Below are positions 42,730-52,150 of a stretch of DNA of 64,000 bases, one piece after another. How positions within the stretch are numbered: the first letter of the stretch is position 1; every line of letters starts with the position of its first letter. Where the stretch lies: positions 26,862 to 90,861 of the forward strand of contig RIAZ01000022.1 of assembly GCA_003762615.1 (NCBI GenBank), in the 5' to 3' direction. Source of the stretch: Muribaculaceae bacterium Isolate-037 (Harlan). Its GTDB lineage: Bacteria > Bacteroidota > Bacteroidia > Bacteroidales > Muribaculaceae. Below the pieces are notes generated by a model that searched no databases, was not told where the DNA came from, and saw only the letters and a list, made by a program, of their open reading frames with translations. A program made the translations under genes and the position numbers.

Positions 42730-44952
42730 ATGACTAAATATCTCTCTCAGACTCCGGAAGAAGAAGACCAGATGGTCGAAAATGCTTTTCATGAGGTGCT
42801 CGAGGCTTATCTCGCAAGCAACCATCGGAAAAAAGTGGAAATTATCGAGCGTGCATACCGCTTCGCGAAAAATGCCCATAAAGGCATACGTCGGAGAAGC
42901 GGTGAGCCATACATTCTGCACCCGATCGCCGTCGCGAAAATCGTCATTTCCGAGCTCGGACTCGGATCAACCTCGATTTGCGCCGCACTGCTGCACGACG
43001 TGATTGAAGACACGGAGTTCACGAGAGAAGATATTGAAGCGGATTTCGGCACGAAAGTCGCAGACATCGTGGAGGGTCTGACTAAGATTTCCGGTGGTAT
43101 ATTCGGCGACAAGGCATCCATTCAGGCTGAGAATTTCCGTAAGCTACTGCTCTCAATGTCGTCTGACATCCGGGTGATTCTAATTAAAATGGCGGACAGA
43201 CTTCACAACATGAGGACTCTCGGGGCAATGAGACCGGAAAAGCAATATAAAATTGCCGGAGAGACCCTGTATATCTATGCGCCACTCGCTCACCGTCTCG
43301 GTCTATTCAAGATAAAACTTGAGCTGGAGGATCTCGCCTTCAAATATGAGCACCCCACGCAATATGCCGAGATTATGGAGAAGCTGAGCGAGACAGCCGA
43401 TCATCGTGAAAAGATTGTGGAGGAATTCGTCAGGCCCGTAAGGAAGATGCTTGATGATGCCGGATTCAAGTATGAGATCAAGGCTCGTGTGAAGAGCGCA
43501 TACTCCATATTCAACAAGATGCAGACCAAGAAGATCCCTTTTGAGGAGATCTACGACATATATGCTGTAAGGGTGATTTTTGAGAATGACGACGATGCCC
43601 TGGAGAAGATTCGCTGCTGGCAGATATATACATTCTTCACCGACGGACATCGTGTGCATCCCGACCGACTACGCGACTGGACAAGCATCCCGAAAGCCAA
43701 CGGATACCGTGCGCTTCACCTCACGGCAATGGGACCGGAGGGGAAATGGATTGAGGTGCAGATACGTTCCAGGAAAATGGATGAGATTGCCGAACTCGGA
43801 TATGCCGCACATTGGAAATACAAGACCGGAGTGCAGGAAGACGACAGCGAACTTGATTCATGGATGAACACCGTGAAGGATATTCTCGCAAATCCCGAAC
43901 CCAACGCCATTGATTTCCTCGACACAATAAAGCTGAACCTCTTTGCTTCGGAAATATACGTGTTCACGCCTAAAGGCGACCTCATAACTCTCCCTGCCGG
44001 ATCGACTGTGCTCGACATGGCATTCTCCATACACTCCCAGGTGGGCACCCATTGTCTCGCCGGAAAAATAAGCCATAAGCTCGTGCCGTTGTCACACAAG
44101 CTTGACAGTGGCGACCAGGTGGAGATAATCACCTCCGATTCCCAATATCCACAACCCGAATGGATTGAATTCTGTAATTCCGCAAAGGCTAAAAACCGCC
44201 TCCGCTCAATACTGCGTAAGGACCGTAAGGTGCTTCTCGAGAAGGGGAAACGGATTTTTGAGGAGTGTCTCGCCAAAGAGAATATACAGTCTTCCAATCA
44301 GATAATCACAAAGATTCTTGGAAATCATCATCTGCAAAGCCGCGACGACCTTTATATGATGCTGGCTAATGATGAGATCAACATCTCTCATAAAGAATTG
44401 AAAGACCTCATCTCAACCCGCAAGTCGCTCATGAAGAAGCTGCTCCGGAATCCATTCTCCTCAAAGAAGGATGGCGACAACCAGATGAAACATCCGGTGA
44501 ACCGTAAGGAGGTATACACTCTTCGTCCCGACGACTCCACTCCGAATTATCGGTTGGAGTCTTGCTGCTCACCTATTCCCGGCGACGATGTGTTTGGGTT
44601 TGTAGATGAGGATGAGAACGTGGTGGTGCATAAGATTGATTGTCCGGTGGCAATGAGGCTGAAAAGCGCATACGGATCAAGACTGGTCGCAACAAGCTGG
44701 GGAGGGATAGCAAAACGTTTCTCTGCCGTGATAAGCATCGATGGCATCGACCGGCATGGCATTCTCGAAGAGATCACCGCCACTATATCTACGAAAATGA
44801 ACATCAACATCAGGAGCCTCAACATCGCGGCAAAACAGGAGGTGTTCCACTGCGACTTGACCGTGCTCATCGACACGGCAGAAACGGTGGGCGCAATATG
44901 TGACGCCCTGAAACATATAAAGGGCGTCAAGTTCGCCCATCGCATTTCTTAA
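42730..44952 (+). CDS. spoT: Bifunctional (p)ppGpp synthetase/hydrolase
   Basis: 740 residues in the full Rel order. HD hydrolase domain with HPIAVAKI and LLHDVIEDTEFT (the H-D-x-x-E-D metal site intact), about 25-200. Synthetase domain with RVKSAYSIFNKMQTKKIPF and DIYAVRVIF, about 240-350. TGS domain from EIYVFTPKGDLITLP (about 400-465), a helical part, and a C-terminal ACT domain (about 660-740). An intact HD and synthetase suggest both making and degrading (p)ppGpp. It is the first gene of a unit with the c-di-AMP hydrolase pgpH, 18 bp downstream. Confidence 0.95.
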   Translation: MTKYLSQTPEEEDQMVENAFHEVLEAYLASNHRKKVEIIERAYRFAKNAHKGIRRRSGEPYILHPIAVAKIVISELGLGSTSICAALLHDVIEDTEFTREDIEADFGTKVADIVEGLTKISGGIFGDKASIQAENFRKLLLSMSSDIRVILIKMADRLHNMRTLGAMRPEKQYKIAGETLYIYAPLAHRLGLFKIKLELEDLAFKYEHPTQYAEIMEKLSETADHREKIVEEFVRPVRKMLDDAGFKYEIKARVKSAYSIFNKMQTKKIPFEEIYDIYAVRVIFENDDDALEKIRCWQIYTFFTDGHRVHPDRLRDWTSIPKANGYRALHLTAMGPEGKWIEVQIRSRKMDEIAELGYAAHWKYKTGVQEDDSELDSWMNTVKDILANPEPNAIDFLDTIKLNLFASEIYVFTPKGDLITLPAGSTVLDMAFSIHSQVGTHCLAGKISHKLVPLSHKLDSGDQVEIITSDSQYPQPEWIEFCNSAKAKNRLRSILRKDRKVLLEKGKRIFEECLAKENIQSSNQIITKILGNHHLQSRDDLYMMLANDEINISHKELKDLISTRKSLMKKLLRNPFSSKKDGDNQMKHPVNRKEVYTLRPDDSTPNYRLESCCSPIPGDDVFGFVDEDENVVVHKIDCPVAMRLKSAYGSRLVATSWGGIAKRFSAVISIDGIDRHGILEEITATISTKMNINIRSLNIAAKQEVFHCDLTVLIDTAETVGAICDALKHIKGVKFAHRIS

Positions 44953-44970
44953 CGCTAATTCTTTTAAATC

Positions 44971-47130
44971 ATGTGGAGTAATATTTTCTCTCGATTAAAT
45001 CTCATACGGTTTGGAATCGCAATTATCTCTGTGATTGCAATCGTCATAACCCTCCCTCGCACCGACCATCAAAGTTTCTCTTATGAGCTGAACCAGCCTT
45101 GGAAATATCCATTGCTCACCGCTGATTTCGACATGCCTATCCTTCGTGATTCCGTATCTGCGCGTGCCATGCGCGACAGCATCGACAAGGTGTTCATACC
45201 TTTTGTTAAGAGGAATGACGACATCAAGAAGGAGAATATCGATAAATTCACCCAACTTCTCTCGCATAACGCCAATCCGCAACAGACGCAATCGCTCCTG
45301 AAGCTGATGAACAAGGTCTACGATAATGGGCTTCTCGATTCAAGGGTATACGCCGGACTTGAAGCAAGGAATGACAAGCGACTCCGGCTCGTGGTAAATG
45401 AAAACGACAAGAAGACTGTGGTAAGCATCGATGCCTCAGATATGCTGTCGCCGGCAAAGGCTTACGCAATGATTGATTCCATATATCATTCCCACTCAAA
45501 TGCAGAAGGACATCTTAACAGCGACATACAGAAGGCCATAAACCTATGCCTGAATGCCAACATTGTAATCGACTCCTTGACCGACTACAAATACCGTAGC
45601 CAGGAATATCTCAACGTGACCGGCGCGATGGGCATAATCAAAAAGGGACAGAGAATCGTAGACAGAGGCGAAATTATCAACCGACAGATCTTTACGAATC
45701 TCAACACTTATCAAGAGATGATGGTGTCGAGGCAGTCAGAGACCAACCACACCTACTTCATAATCGGGCAAGCCATGTATATAATCCTGATTATAAGCAT
45801 CCTCTACATATTCTTAAGCCTGTACAGATCAAGATTCTTCGGGAATATCCGTAAGATGTCGTTCCTGATGTCGTTCACCACCCTATTCATCCTTTTCGCT
45901 ATCTTGATGTGTGAATATTTCACGAATGGCATATATCTCATCCCATTTGCGGCCGTTCCCGTGATAATACTCGTATTCTTCGATTCCCGCACCGCCATAT
46001 TCTCACTGCTGACAACCGTGCTGATATCGGCTCTTGTTGCCACTTATCAGTTCCAGTTCATTTTCATGGAGTTTGTAGTGGGTCTCGCCGCCACTTTCAG
46101 CCTGCGTCAACTGAGCCGCAGGTCGCAGCTGCTGCGCACTGCGGTGTTATCCTTCATCTCATACGTAGCTACTTACTTCACAATCTGCCTTATCACGGAA
46201 GGGAATCTGTCGCAGTTCTCCCTCAAGATGATAGGCACCTTCGCCATAAACTCAGTCATCCTCTCTTTCGCATATATCCTTATCCTTGTGATTGAGAAGC
46301 TCTTCGGCTTCACATCGACTGTGACGCTCGTCGAGCTTAGCGACATCAACAATAAGCTTCTGCAACGTCTCGCTACAGAAGCCCCGGGCACGTTCCAACA
46401 TTCAATCCAGGTATCTACTCTTGCTTCTGAAGCTGCAAGGGCAATCGGTGCAAATTCAACCATGGTGCGTACAGGTGCGCTATACCACGACATAGGCAAG
46501 ATGACAAGCCCTATATTCTTTACCGAAAACCAGCACGGGGTGACGCCTCATGCCGGTCTTGACCCGGAGACGAGTGCGCATAAGATAATCTCCCACGTCA
46601 CGGAAGGCGTGAACCTTGCGTCAAAGGCGAAATTACCTGAGGTGATAAAAGAATTCATCAGGGAGCATCACGGACGCGGACTCGCTAAATATTTCTACAC
46701 CACCGCCGTCAATGAGAATCCGGATAAGGTCATCGACAAGTCTAAATTCCAGTATCCCGGACCAAACCCGCAGTCAAAAGAGACGGCGATTCTGATGATG
46801 GCCGATGCCGTGGAGGCTGCTTCCAGAAGTCTGAAGGACTATACCCCCGCATCTATCGACAATCTTGTGGACAGGATCATAGACTCACAGATACAAGACG
46901 GACTGCTTAAAGAGGCTCCCATCTCTATGCGCGACATTGAGACGGTGAAACGCACTTTCAAGACCCGCCTGTCCACGATATATCATTCCAGAGTGGCATA
47001 TCCTGAAATGAAGAAGAACACTGCCACAGCCGAGGAACTCAAGAAAAATTCAACTCTTGCATCCCCTTTGGCTGACAAACAGATAGAAGAGAATAGCGAT
47101 TCATCTGATTCTTCTGAAAACAATAATTAA
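44971..47130 (+). CDS. pgpH: 7TM-HD cyclic-di-AMP phosphodiesterase (PgpH-like)
   Basis: 719 residues. An N-terminal TM helix (about 12-30) and an extracytoplasmic domain (about 35-265) precede seven TM helices (about 270-455). The cytoplasmic HD domain starts at APGTFQHSIQVSTLASEAARAIG and carries GALYHDIGKM and EFIREHHGRGL and DAVEAASRSL. This is the 7TMR-HD/PgpH architecture, which hydrolyses c-di-AMP to pApA. A Ser/Glu/Asn-rich tail ends the protein. Placed directly after rel, so two alarmone-degrading enzymes are likely cotranscribed. Confidence 0.93.
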   Translation: MWSNIFSRLNLIRFGIAIISVIAIVITLPRTDHQSFSYELNQPWKYPLLTADFDMPILRDSVSARAMRDSIDKVFIPFVKRNDDIKKENIDKFTQLLSHNANPQQTQSLLKLMNKVYDNGLLDSRVYAGLEARNDKRLRLVVNENDKKTVVSIDASDMLSPAKAYAMIDSIYHSHSNAEGHLNSDIQKAINLCLNANIVIDSLTDYKYRSQEYLNVTGAMGIIKKGQRIVDRGEIINRQIFTNLNTYQEMMVSRQSETNHTYFIIGQAMYIILIISILYIFLSLYRSRFFGNIRKMSFLMSFTTLFILFAILMCEYFTNGIYLIPFAAVPVIILVFFDSRTAIFSLLTTVLISALVATYQFQFIFMEFVVGLAATFSLRQLSRRSQLLRTAVLSFISYVATYFTICLITEGNLSQFSLKMIGTFAINSVILSFAYILILVIEKLFGFTSTVTLVELSDINNKLLQRLATEAPGTFQHSIQVSTLASEAARAIGANSTMVRTGALYHDIGKMTSPIFFTENQHGVTPHAGLDPETSAHKIISHVTEGVNLASKAKLPEVIKEFIREHHGRGLAKYFYTTAVNENPDKVIDKSKFQYPGPNPQSKETAILMMADAVEAASRSLKDYTPASIDNLVDRIIDSQIQDGLLKEAPISMRDIETVKRTFKTRLSTIYHSRVAYPEMKKNTATAEELKKNSTLASPLADKQIEENSDSSDSSENNN

Positions 47131-47222
47131 GAAAAAAATAGGATTAAACGTTAAATATTTCTCAATCAAGAAACGTTCTAATTTTAGATACAGGTCCTCA
47201 TCTGTGCCTTTATCGTAAACTA

Positions 47223-48041
47223 ATGTTAGAAAATAAGACAATGATAAAGAATATTTGCAAGCATCTGCATATAATCATAATCTCAGCATTTGCGTTATCC
47301 TTATCCGTAGCATACGCACAGACGTCAGTGCCATCTGCCGCTGCTGCAAGCAAACGGAAAATAACAGTGGAGAAACCGGATCTCAATAAAACCAAGGATG
47401 AGACGCTTAACCCCGGGAGTCCGTTCTATTTTCCCAAGCTGATGAAGAAATATACCCGCAACGACACCACAATGACAAACGAGGAATACCGATATTTCTA
47501 TCTTGGGTATATGTTTCAGGAGGATTATGACCCCTACCGCACATCCCCCTATTCCGGCATCACGGATGAACTGCGCATGAAGGCAACCCACTCAAAGGAG
47601 GAGATCGACACCATAAGGAAATATGCCGAGCTATCTCTCCATGATAATCCTTTCGACCTGCGTCAGATGTCGTTTCTCATCCACGTGTTGAAGGAGAAAC
47701 GTAAGGATATGAGTGCAAAGATTTGGGAATACAGGCTTGAGCATCTGCTCGGCGCGATAAAGAGCACCGGCACCGGTGAGGATATCGAAAACGCTTGGTA
47801 CGTCATTTACCCGATGCATGAATACGACATGGTGCAGCTCCTCGGATATGAGGCAACTGATGCACAATTCATTGATCCGGGATACGACTACCTCTCAGTA
47901 ATGCCTGAGGAGGAGACGGCAAAACGTCTGAAGGATAAAGTAGCAAAAGGCTTCTATTTCAATGTGGAGGTGCCACAGTCGCAATACGAACTGAAGCATC
48001 CGGAAAGTCTGTCGTCTGCCGACGACGCTCCGGCTGAATAA
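47223..48041 (+). CDS. DUF4919 family secreted protein
   Basis: 272 residues from the ATG at 47223; a second ATG at 47241 also gives a full signal peptide (MIKNICKHLHIIIISAFALSLSVAYAQ) and may be the true start. The mature part contains the DUF4919 blocks: GSPFYFPKLMKKYTRNDTTMTNEEYRYFYLGYMFQEDYDPY, ELSLHDNPFDLRQMSFLIHVL and GFYFNVEVPQSQYELK in outline. Exported, function unknown. It lies 90 bp after pgpH and 24 bp before the SlyD-like gene. Confidence 0.85.
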   Translation: MLENKTMIKNICKHLHIIIISAFALSLSVAYAQTSVPSAAAASKRKITVEKPDLNKTKDETLNPGSPFYFPKLMKKYTRNDTTMTNEEYRYFYLGYMFQEDYDPYRTSPYSGITDELRMKATHSKEEIDTIRKYAELSLHDNPFDLRQMSFLIHVLKEKRKDMSAKIWEYRLEHLLGAIKSTGTGEDIENAWYVIYPMHEYDMVQLLGYEATDAQFIDPGYDYLSVMPEEETAKRLKDKVAKGFYFNVEVPQSQYELKHPESLSSADDAPAE

Positions 48042-48065
48042 TCAATTGAATAAATTTTTAATGAT

Positions 48066-48644
48066 ATGAGTGATAACACACGTGAAGTGGTAGGTCCCGG
48101 TAAATTTGTGACCTACTCCTACAAACTTTATAATGATGCAAACGGAGAGCTCCTTTTTGAGGCAACCTCAAAGGCTCCGGACGAGATGGTGTATGGCGTC
48201 AGCCAGGAAGTCGTGCCCGGATTGGTGGCTACGCTGAAGGATCTCGGCAAAGGCGACAAATTTGATGTCACCCTACCCCCTGTAGCTGCTTTCGGCGACA
48301 GAAGTCCGGAATATGAGCTGACCCTTGACCCGCAAATCTTCATGCGCGATGGCAAACTCGCCGAAGAGGTGAAGGTTGGTGCCGCTCTGCCAATGATGAC
48401 AGCTGAAGGCTACCGTATTGAGGGTCGTGTGACAGAGATAGGCGACAAAATCAAGATGGACTTCAACCATCCGTTTGCCGGAATGACAGTAAGATACGAA
48501 GGCGTCGTGGAAGACGTGCGCGAGGCAACACCCGAAGAGCTTAATCCCTCCACAGGATGCGGCGGTTGCGGAGGAGGATGTGGAAGCTGCGGAAGCGACA
48601 GCGACTCATCCGGCTGCTGCGGTGGCGGTTGCGGCGGCTGCTGA
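48066..48644 (+). CDS. slyD: FKBP-type peptidyl-prolyl isomerase, SlyD-like with Cys/Gly-rich metal-binding tail
   Basis: 192 residues. The FKBP domain (about 10-75 and 125-155) carries YGVSQEVVPGLVATLKDLGKGD and LPPVAAFGDRSPEYELTLDP. It contains an inserted IF domain (about 75-125, ILMR... VEVGAALPMMTAEGYRIEGRVTEIG in outline) as in SlyD. The last 30 residues are almost only Gly and Cys (eleven Cys), a metal-binding tail like the His/Cys tail of SlyD. It accelerates prolyl isomerisation in the cytoplasm and may deliver or buffer Ni or Zn. Confidence 0.9.
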   Translation: MSDNTREVVGPGKFVTYSYKLYNDANGELLFEATSKAPDEMVYGVSQEVVPGLVATLKDLGKGDKFDVTLPPVAAFGDRSPEYELTLDPQIFMRDGKLAEEVKVGAALPMMTAEGYRIEGRVTEIGDKIKMDFNHPFAGMTVRYEGVVEDVREATPEELNPSTGCGGCGGGCGSCGSDSDSSGCCGGGCGGC

Positions 48645-48663
48645 TCCCCTCGGCAATACATGA

Positions 48664-48713
48664 ATACCATGTTTTACCATGATATAACATGATACAACAT
48701 GGTATATCATGAT
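48664..48713. repeat. ACATGATA-type palindromic repeats
   Basis: TACCATGTT and AACATGGTA form an inverted pair around further ACATGAT copies. No gene is present. Short and AT-rich. Confidence 0.5.
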
Positions 48714-48717
48714 AAAA

Positions 48718-48760
48718 AACCAAAAGGGCAAGGAAAGAATCTTTCTTTGCCCTTTTGGTT
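48718..48760. terminator. Bidirectional terminator between slyD and mltD
   Basis: 20-bp arms (AACCAAAAGGGCAAGGAAAG and its near complement, one wobble) with A-rich flank on the left and T-rich on the right. Confidence 0.85.
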
Positions 48761-48777
48761 ATCCGAAAAAAACATTG

Positions 48778-50436
48778 TCAACGACGTCTCTTCTTCGATT
48801 TCTTCTTTGTGGATTTCTTTGTCGCACTCTTCGGAGGGATTACGAGAGTCTTGCCGGCACGAAGCGCATCGGATTTCATTCCGTTCGCCCTCTTTATGGC
48901 ATCTACGGTGACTCCATATTTCCTCGCTATCGTGGATAGACTCTCTCCGTTGCGTATCTTGTGGGAAGTTGGCTTCTGTGCCTTAGGCTTAGCCTGTTTT
49001 GCCGGCTGCTGCTTCTGCTTTGTCTGCTTGGAGGCAGTCTTACCCGTCACGGCTGCTACAGTATTCTCCATCCTCTCCTGCGGAGTCTCTACGGATATAC
49101 GCAACTGCTGACCTACCCTGACCGCATTACGGCGAAGATTGTTATTGCTCTTTATCTCCTCCGGGGTCACACCATACCGCTGGGCTATCGAGGCAAGACT
49201 CTCTCCCGCCGCCACCTTGTGTATGACAACAGAAGATTTACCCTGAGCCGTAGCTATCGCCACGTCTTCCTCTCCCTCATCCTTGCCCCAGGCATTCCCA
49301 TCCTCCACGGCAAGCATCGCATCGGCAGGCACCTCACCCGGATCAACCGTCGTGCGACGACCATATTTGTCGGATTCGTAGGCATGAATCTGATCCTCAC
49401 TCATCAGATAAGCATGAATCTGCTGGGAGGGAAGGATAAACGTGTAAGGCGACTCCGGAGTGCCTGGTATAACGTCTGCCCTGAACTGGGGATTCAATAT
49501 CCGGAGATCCTCGACCGGAATGTTGAGCACCTTCGATATCTGATTGAAATGAACCCTGTCGGTAATCTGGAGAGTATCCATCACCAACGGCTTCACCGGC
49601 AATACCGGCGAGATATTATGCTTGGGATAATACTCCATCACGTAATTCGTGGCGATAAACATCGGCACGTATCCCCTTGTCTCCGGAGAGAGATAATTAT
49701 ATATCGACCAGAAGTCAAGATCCTTGGCATCCGCTCCGGCGCGACGTATCGCCTTGTTGACGTTACCGGGTCCGCAGTTATACGCCGCAATAGCAAGCGA
49801 CCAGTCGCCATATACGGCATACAGATCCTTCAGATAGGCTGCCGCACGCTCCGACGACACGTAGGGATCCCTTCTCTCATCCACGAGTGAGTTCACTTCC
49901 AGTCCAAGACCTTTAGCCGTCCCCAGCATAATCTGCCAGAGACCTGTGGCTCCATGCTTCGACACAGCATTCGGGTCAAGACCCGACTCAATGATGGGGA
50001 GATACTTCAATTCAAGGGGAAGTCCCTGCTCCTCAAGAGCCTGCTCAAATATCGGCATATAATAGAGACTCATGCCAAGGAGAGCGGCGACCTGCTCACG
50101 CCCGCGCTTAGTGTATCGTTCGATATAATTGCGCACTATCTGATTATAGGGCATCTCTATCACTGTCGGAAGGGATGCCAGACGCTTCGTAAGCTCCTCG
50201 TCGCTGACTTCCACATCCTTCTCCGTGGCATAACGCGTGTCGGTGGCTGTATAATTCTTCATAAACCATCCTTCAAGCATCTTATGGGTGTCAGCCTCAA
50301 AACTCTCGGGATAAACGATCTCAGAGTCTGTGATGTTGTGCTTCAGGTCAAATACATTTGCATTTTTGCCGCCTTTGGCAAATCCTGCCAATGAGACTGC
50401 CGCAAGAAATGCAGCTATGAATATTTTTCTTTTCAT
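48778..50436 (-). CDS. mltD: LysM-containing membrane-associated lytic murein transglycosylase (MltD-like)
   Basis: 552 residues: signal peptide (to about 22, LAGFAKG), a transglycosylase SLT domain (about 100-270) with LKYLPIIESGLDPNAVSKHGATGLWQIM (catalytic Glu in IESGLDP) and AIAAYNCGPGNVNKAI, and two LysM domains (about 395-440, HKVAAGESLASIAQRYG; about 485-530, HKIRNGESLSTIARKYG). The tail is Lys/Arg-rich. Cleaves peptidoglycan glycan strands to anhydro-muropeptides. Start at ATG 50436; a TTG 6 bp upstream is less likely. Last gene of parA-parB-DUF5683-mltD, a common Bacteroidetes order. Confidence 0.93.
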   Translation of the reverse strand: MKRKIFIAAFLAAVSLAGFAKGGKNANVFDLKHNITDSEIVYPESFEADTHKMLEGWFMKNYTATDTRYATEKDVEVSDEELTKRLASLPTVIEMPYNQIVRNYIERYTKRGREQVAALLGMSLYYMPIFEQALEEQGLPLELKYLPIIESGLDPNAVSKHGATGLWQIMLGTAKGLGLEVNSLVDERRDPYVSSERAAAYLKDLYAVYGDWSLAIAAYNCGPGNVNKAIRRAGADAKDLDFWSIYNYLSPETRGYVPMFIATNYVMEYYPKHNISPVLPVKPLVMDTLQITDRVHFNQISKVLNIPVEDLRILNPQFRADVIPGTPESPYTFILPSQQIHAYLMSEDQIHAYESDKYGRRTTVDPGEVPADAMLAVEDGNAWGKDEGEEDVAIATAQGKSSVVIHKVAAGESLASIAQRYGVTPEEIKSNNNLRRNAVRVGQQLRISVETPQERMENTVAAVTGKTASKQTKQKQQPAKQAKPKAQKPTSHKIRNGESLSTIARKYGVTVDAIKRANGMKSDALRAGKTLVIPPKSATKKSTKKKSKKRRR

Positions 50437-50448
50437 CTGCAAGTGTAG

Positions 50449-51207
50449 TTAAAAATTAAATGCCCAATTCAATCCGACGCTCACCTTACGGTCCGACGGA
50501 TTGACTATCATTGCCGGGCTCCATTCTATCGACAGGTCGGGTGATATGTCGAAATGAGCGAGAGAGGCATCAACGTAAGCATCGATCATGCAAAGGAGAT
50601 AGAGACCTACGCAGCATATTATGCACAAGTCGCGGTTACGCCGATAGAAGTCGCGCCGCGACTTCATCGTGTTGGCAAGCCAGGTCTTGTCAAGGTCCTC
50701 CTCCTTCGTGGTCGAGGGGAAGAAATTCATATAGGAATTGGTAGCCGGATCGCTGTCCATAAGGTCGCGGTAAGCCTGTGTGTACTCCGTCAGCTGGTTA
50801 TTGTTCCAGCTTGTGGCATAACCGAGTCCCATAAATCCCCCCACCACGATGGGGAGCTTCCAGTAACGCCGGTTGTAGACCTGACCGAGACCGGGAAACA
50901 ATGCAGACATCCACACCGCACGCGTGGGCGACGGATTGAACTCCTTCTTCCCGTCAAGTCCGTAGGGGGAATCATCAGCCGTCACGACTGTCTGCACCGT
51001 ATCGTTTGCCTCCTCCAAGGCATAGTCAGACGGCTCTCTGACAAGCACCTTCTCATCCAGATAGACAGTGGAATCCGGAGGTATCTCCCCGGCTGCCGAT
51101 GCTGTCGTGGAAAGCATCACAGGGAGGCTGAACGCCGCAATTCCGCGGAGCAGATGCCTCACGATGATTCTCCTCTTTGCAATATGCATGTTATCGTCTA
51201 TGGTCAT
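50449..51207 (-). CDS. DUF5683 family membrane protein
   Basis: 252 residues: N-terminal hydrophobic segment (LLRGIAAFSLPVMLSTTASA), then the DUF5683 core PSPTRAVWMSALFPGLGQVYNRRYWKLPIVVGGFMGLGYATSWNN. The second hydrophobic helix is DLCIICCVGLYLLCMIDAYVDASLAHFD, and the C-terminus ends in aromatic F as in outer-membrane-facing proteins. Function unknown; it is consistently encoded between parB and a transglycosylase. The ATG at 51205-51207 lies 1 bp after the parB stop, which decides the start over longer reading frames that overlap parB. Confidence 0.87.
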   Translation of the reverse strand: MTIDDNMHIAKRRIIVRHLLRGIAAFSLPVMLSTTASAAGEIPPDSTVYLDEKVLVREPSDYALEEANDTVQTVVTADDSPYGLDGKKEFNPSPTRAVWMSALFPGLGQVYNRRYWKLPIVVGGFMGLGYATSWNNNQLTEYTQAYRDLMDSDPATNSYMNFFPSTTKEEDLDKTWLANTMKSRRDFYRRNRDLCIICCVGLYLLCMIDAYVDASLAHFDISPDLSIEWSPAMIVNPSDRKVSVGLNWAFNF

Positions 51208-51208
51208 A

Positions 51209-52084
51209 TCAGTTCTTAATCTTCCCAAGCAGATCCATAATCTGCTGGAGTTCATCGTCTGAAGCGAATTTAAGGGTGATGGTGCCTTTCCCGTCAGACT
51301 TACGCGCAAATTTCACCGGAGTCGGGAAATACGTGGCAATCTCCTTTGCAAAGGATTCAAATCTTCCATTATCATTGCCACTCCCCTTCTTGGCAGGCGG
51401 ATTGGGCGATTCCTCCTCCATGCTCCGCGCAAGCTCCTCGACACGACGCACCGACAGCTCCTCCTTCAGAATCATGTTGTAAAGCTTTAGCTGACGCTTG
51501 GGATCCGACACGGAAAGTAGAGCCCTGGCGTGTCCCATATCCAGCTTATGGTCGCGCAGACCGAGCTGAATCTCCGCAGGCAGTTTCAGCAGGCGCAGAT
51601 GGTTGGCTATCGTGGCTCGCTTCTTCCCGAGTCGTTCGGAAAGACGGTCTTGCGTAAGATTATAAGTGTCGATAAGCTTACGGAAAGCCAACGCCACCTC
51701 AATCGCATTGAGATCCTCCCTCTGGATATTCTCAATAAGAGCCATCTCCGTCACTTCGGAATCCGACACCGTGCGCACGTAGGCAGGCACGCTGGAGAGT
51801 CCCGCAATCTTTGCGGCGCGCCAACGACGCTCGCCGGCGATGATCTGATAAGTGCCGTCGCCGGCATCACGCAATGAGAGCGGCTGGATGATGCCAAGCT
51901 CCCTCACCGACGATGCAAGCTCCTCCAAGGTCTCCTCATCAAACGTGCGGCGAGGCTGTCCGGGATTCGGAAATATCAGATTTACGTCTATCTCGTTGAT
52001 TGCAGACGAGCCGCCCGTCTGCACATCGCCCATTGTAAAGAGGGAATCAAGCCCTCTTCCCAATGCATTTCTTTTCAATGCCAT
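51209..52084 (-). CDS. parB: Chromosome-partitioning protein ParB
   Basis: 291 residues: N-terminal LGRGLDSLF, the CTP-binding domain with IFPNPGQPRRTF, GERRWRAAKIAG and ENIQREDLNAIE. The helix-turn-helix region around LSERLGKKRATIANHLRLLKLP is followed by a C-terminal dimer domain. It binds parS sites near the origin and slides as a clamp using CTP. parA lies 66 bp upstream on the same strand. I see no parS palindrome in the window, though a search of the whole window was by eye. Confidence 0.95.
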   Translation of the reverse strand: MALKRNALGRGLDSLFTMGDVQTGGSSAINEIDVNLIFPNPGQPRRTFDEETLEELASSVRELGIIQPLSLRDAGDGTYQIIAGERRWRAAKIAGLSSVPAYVRTVSDSEVTEMALIENIQREDLNAIEVALAFRKLIDTYNLTQDRLSERLGKKRATIANHLRLLKLPAEIQLGLRDHKLDMGHARALLSVSDPKRQLKLYNMILKEELSVRRVEELARSMEEESPNPPAKKGSGNDNGRFESFAKEIATYFPTPVKFARKSDGKGTITLKFASDDELQQIMDLLGKIKN

Positions 52085-52150
52085 AGTTGGTTGTTGTTTT
52101 ATCTTGTATCCCCTCCGGGAGTGCCTGCGCTTTAACCGCCAGGCTATCGG

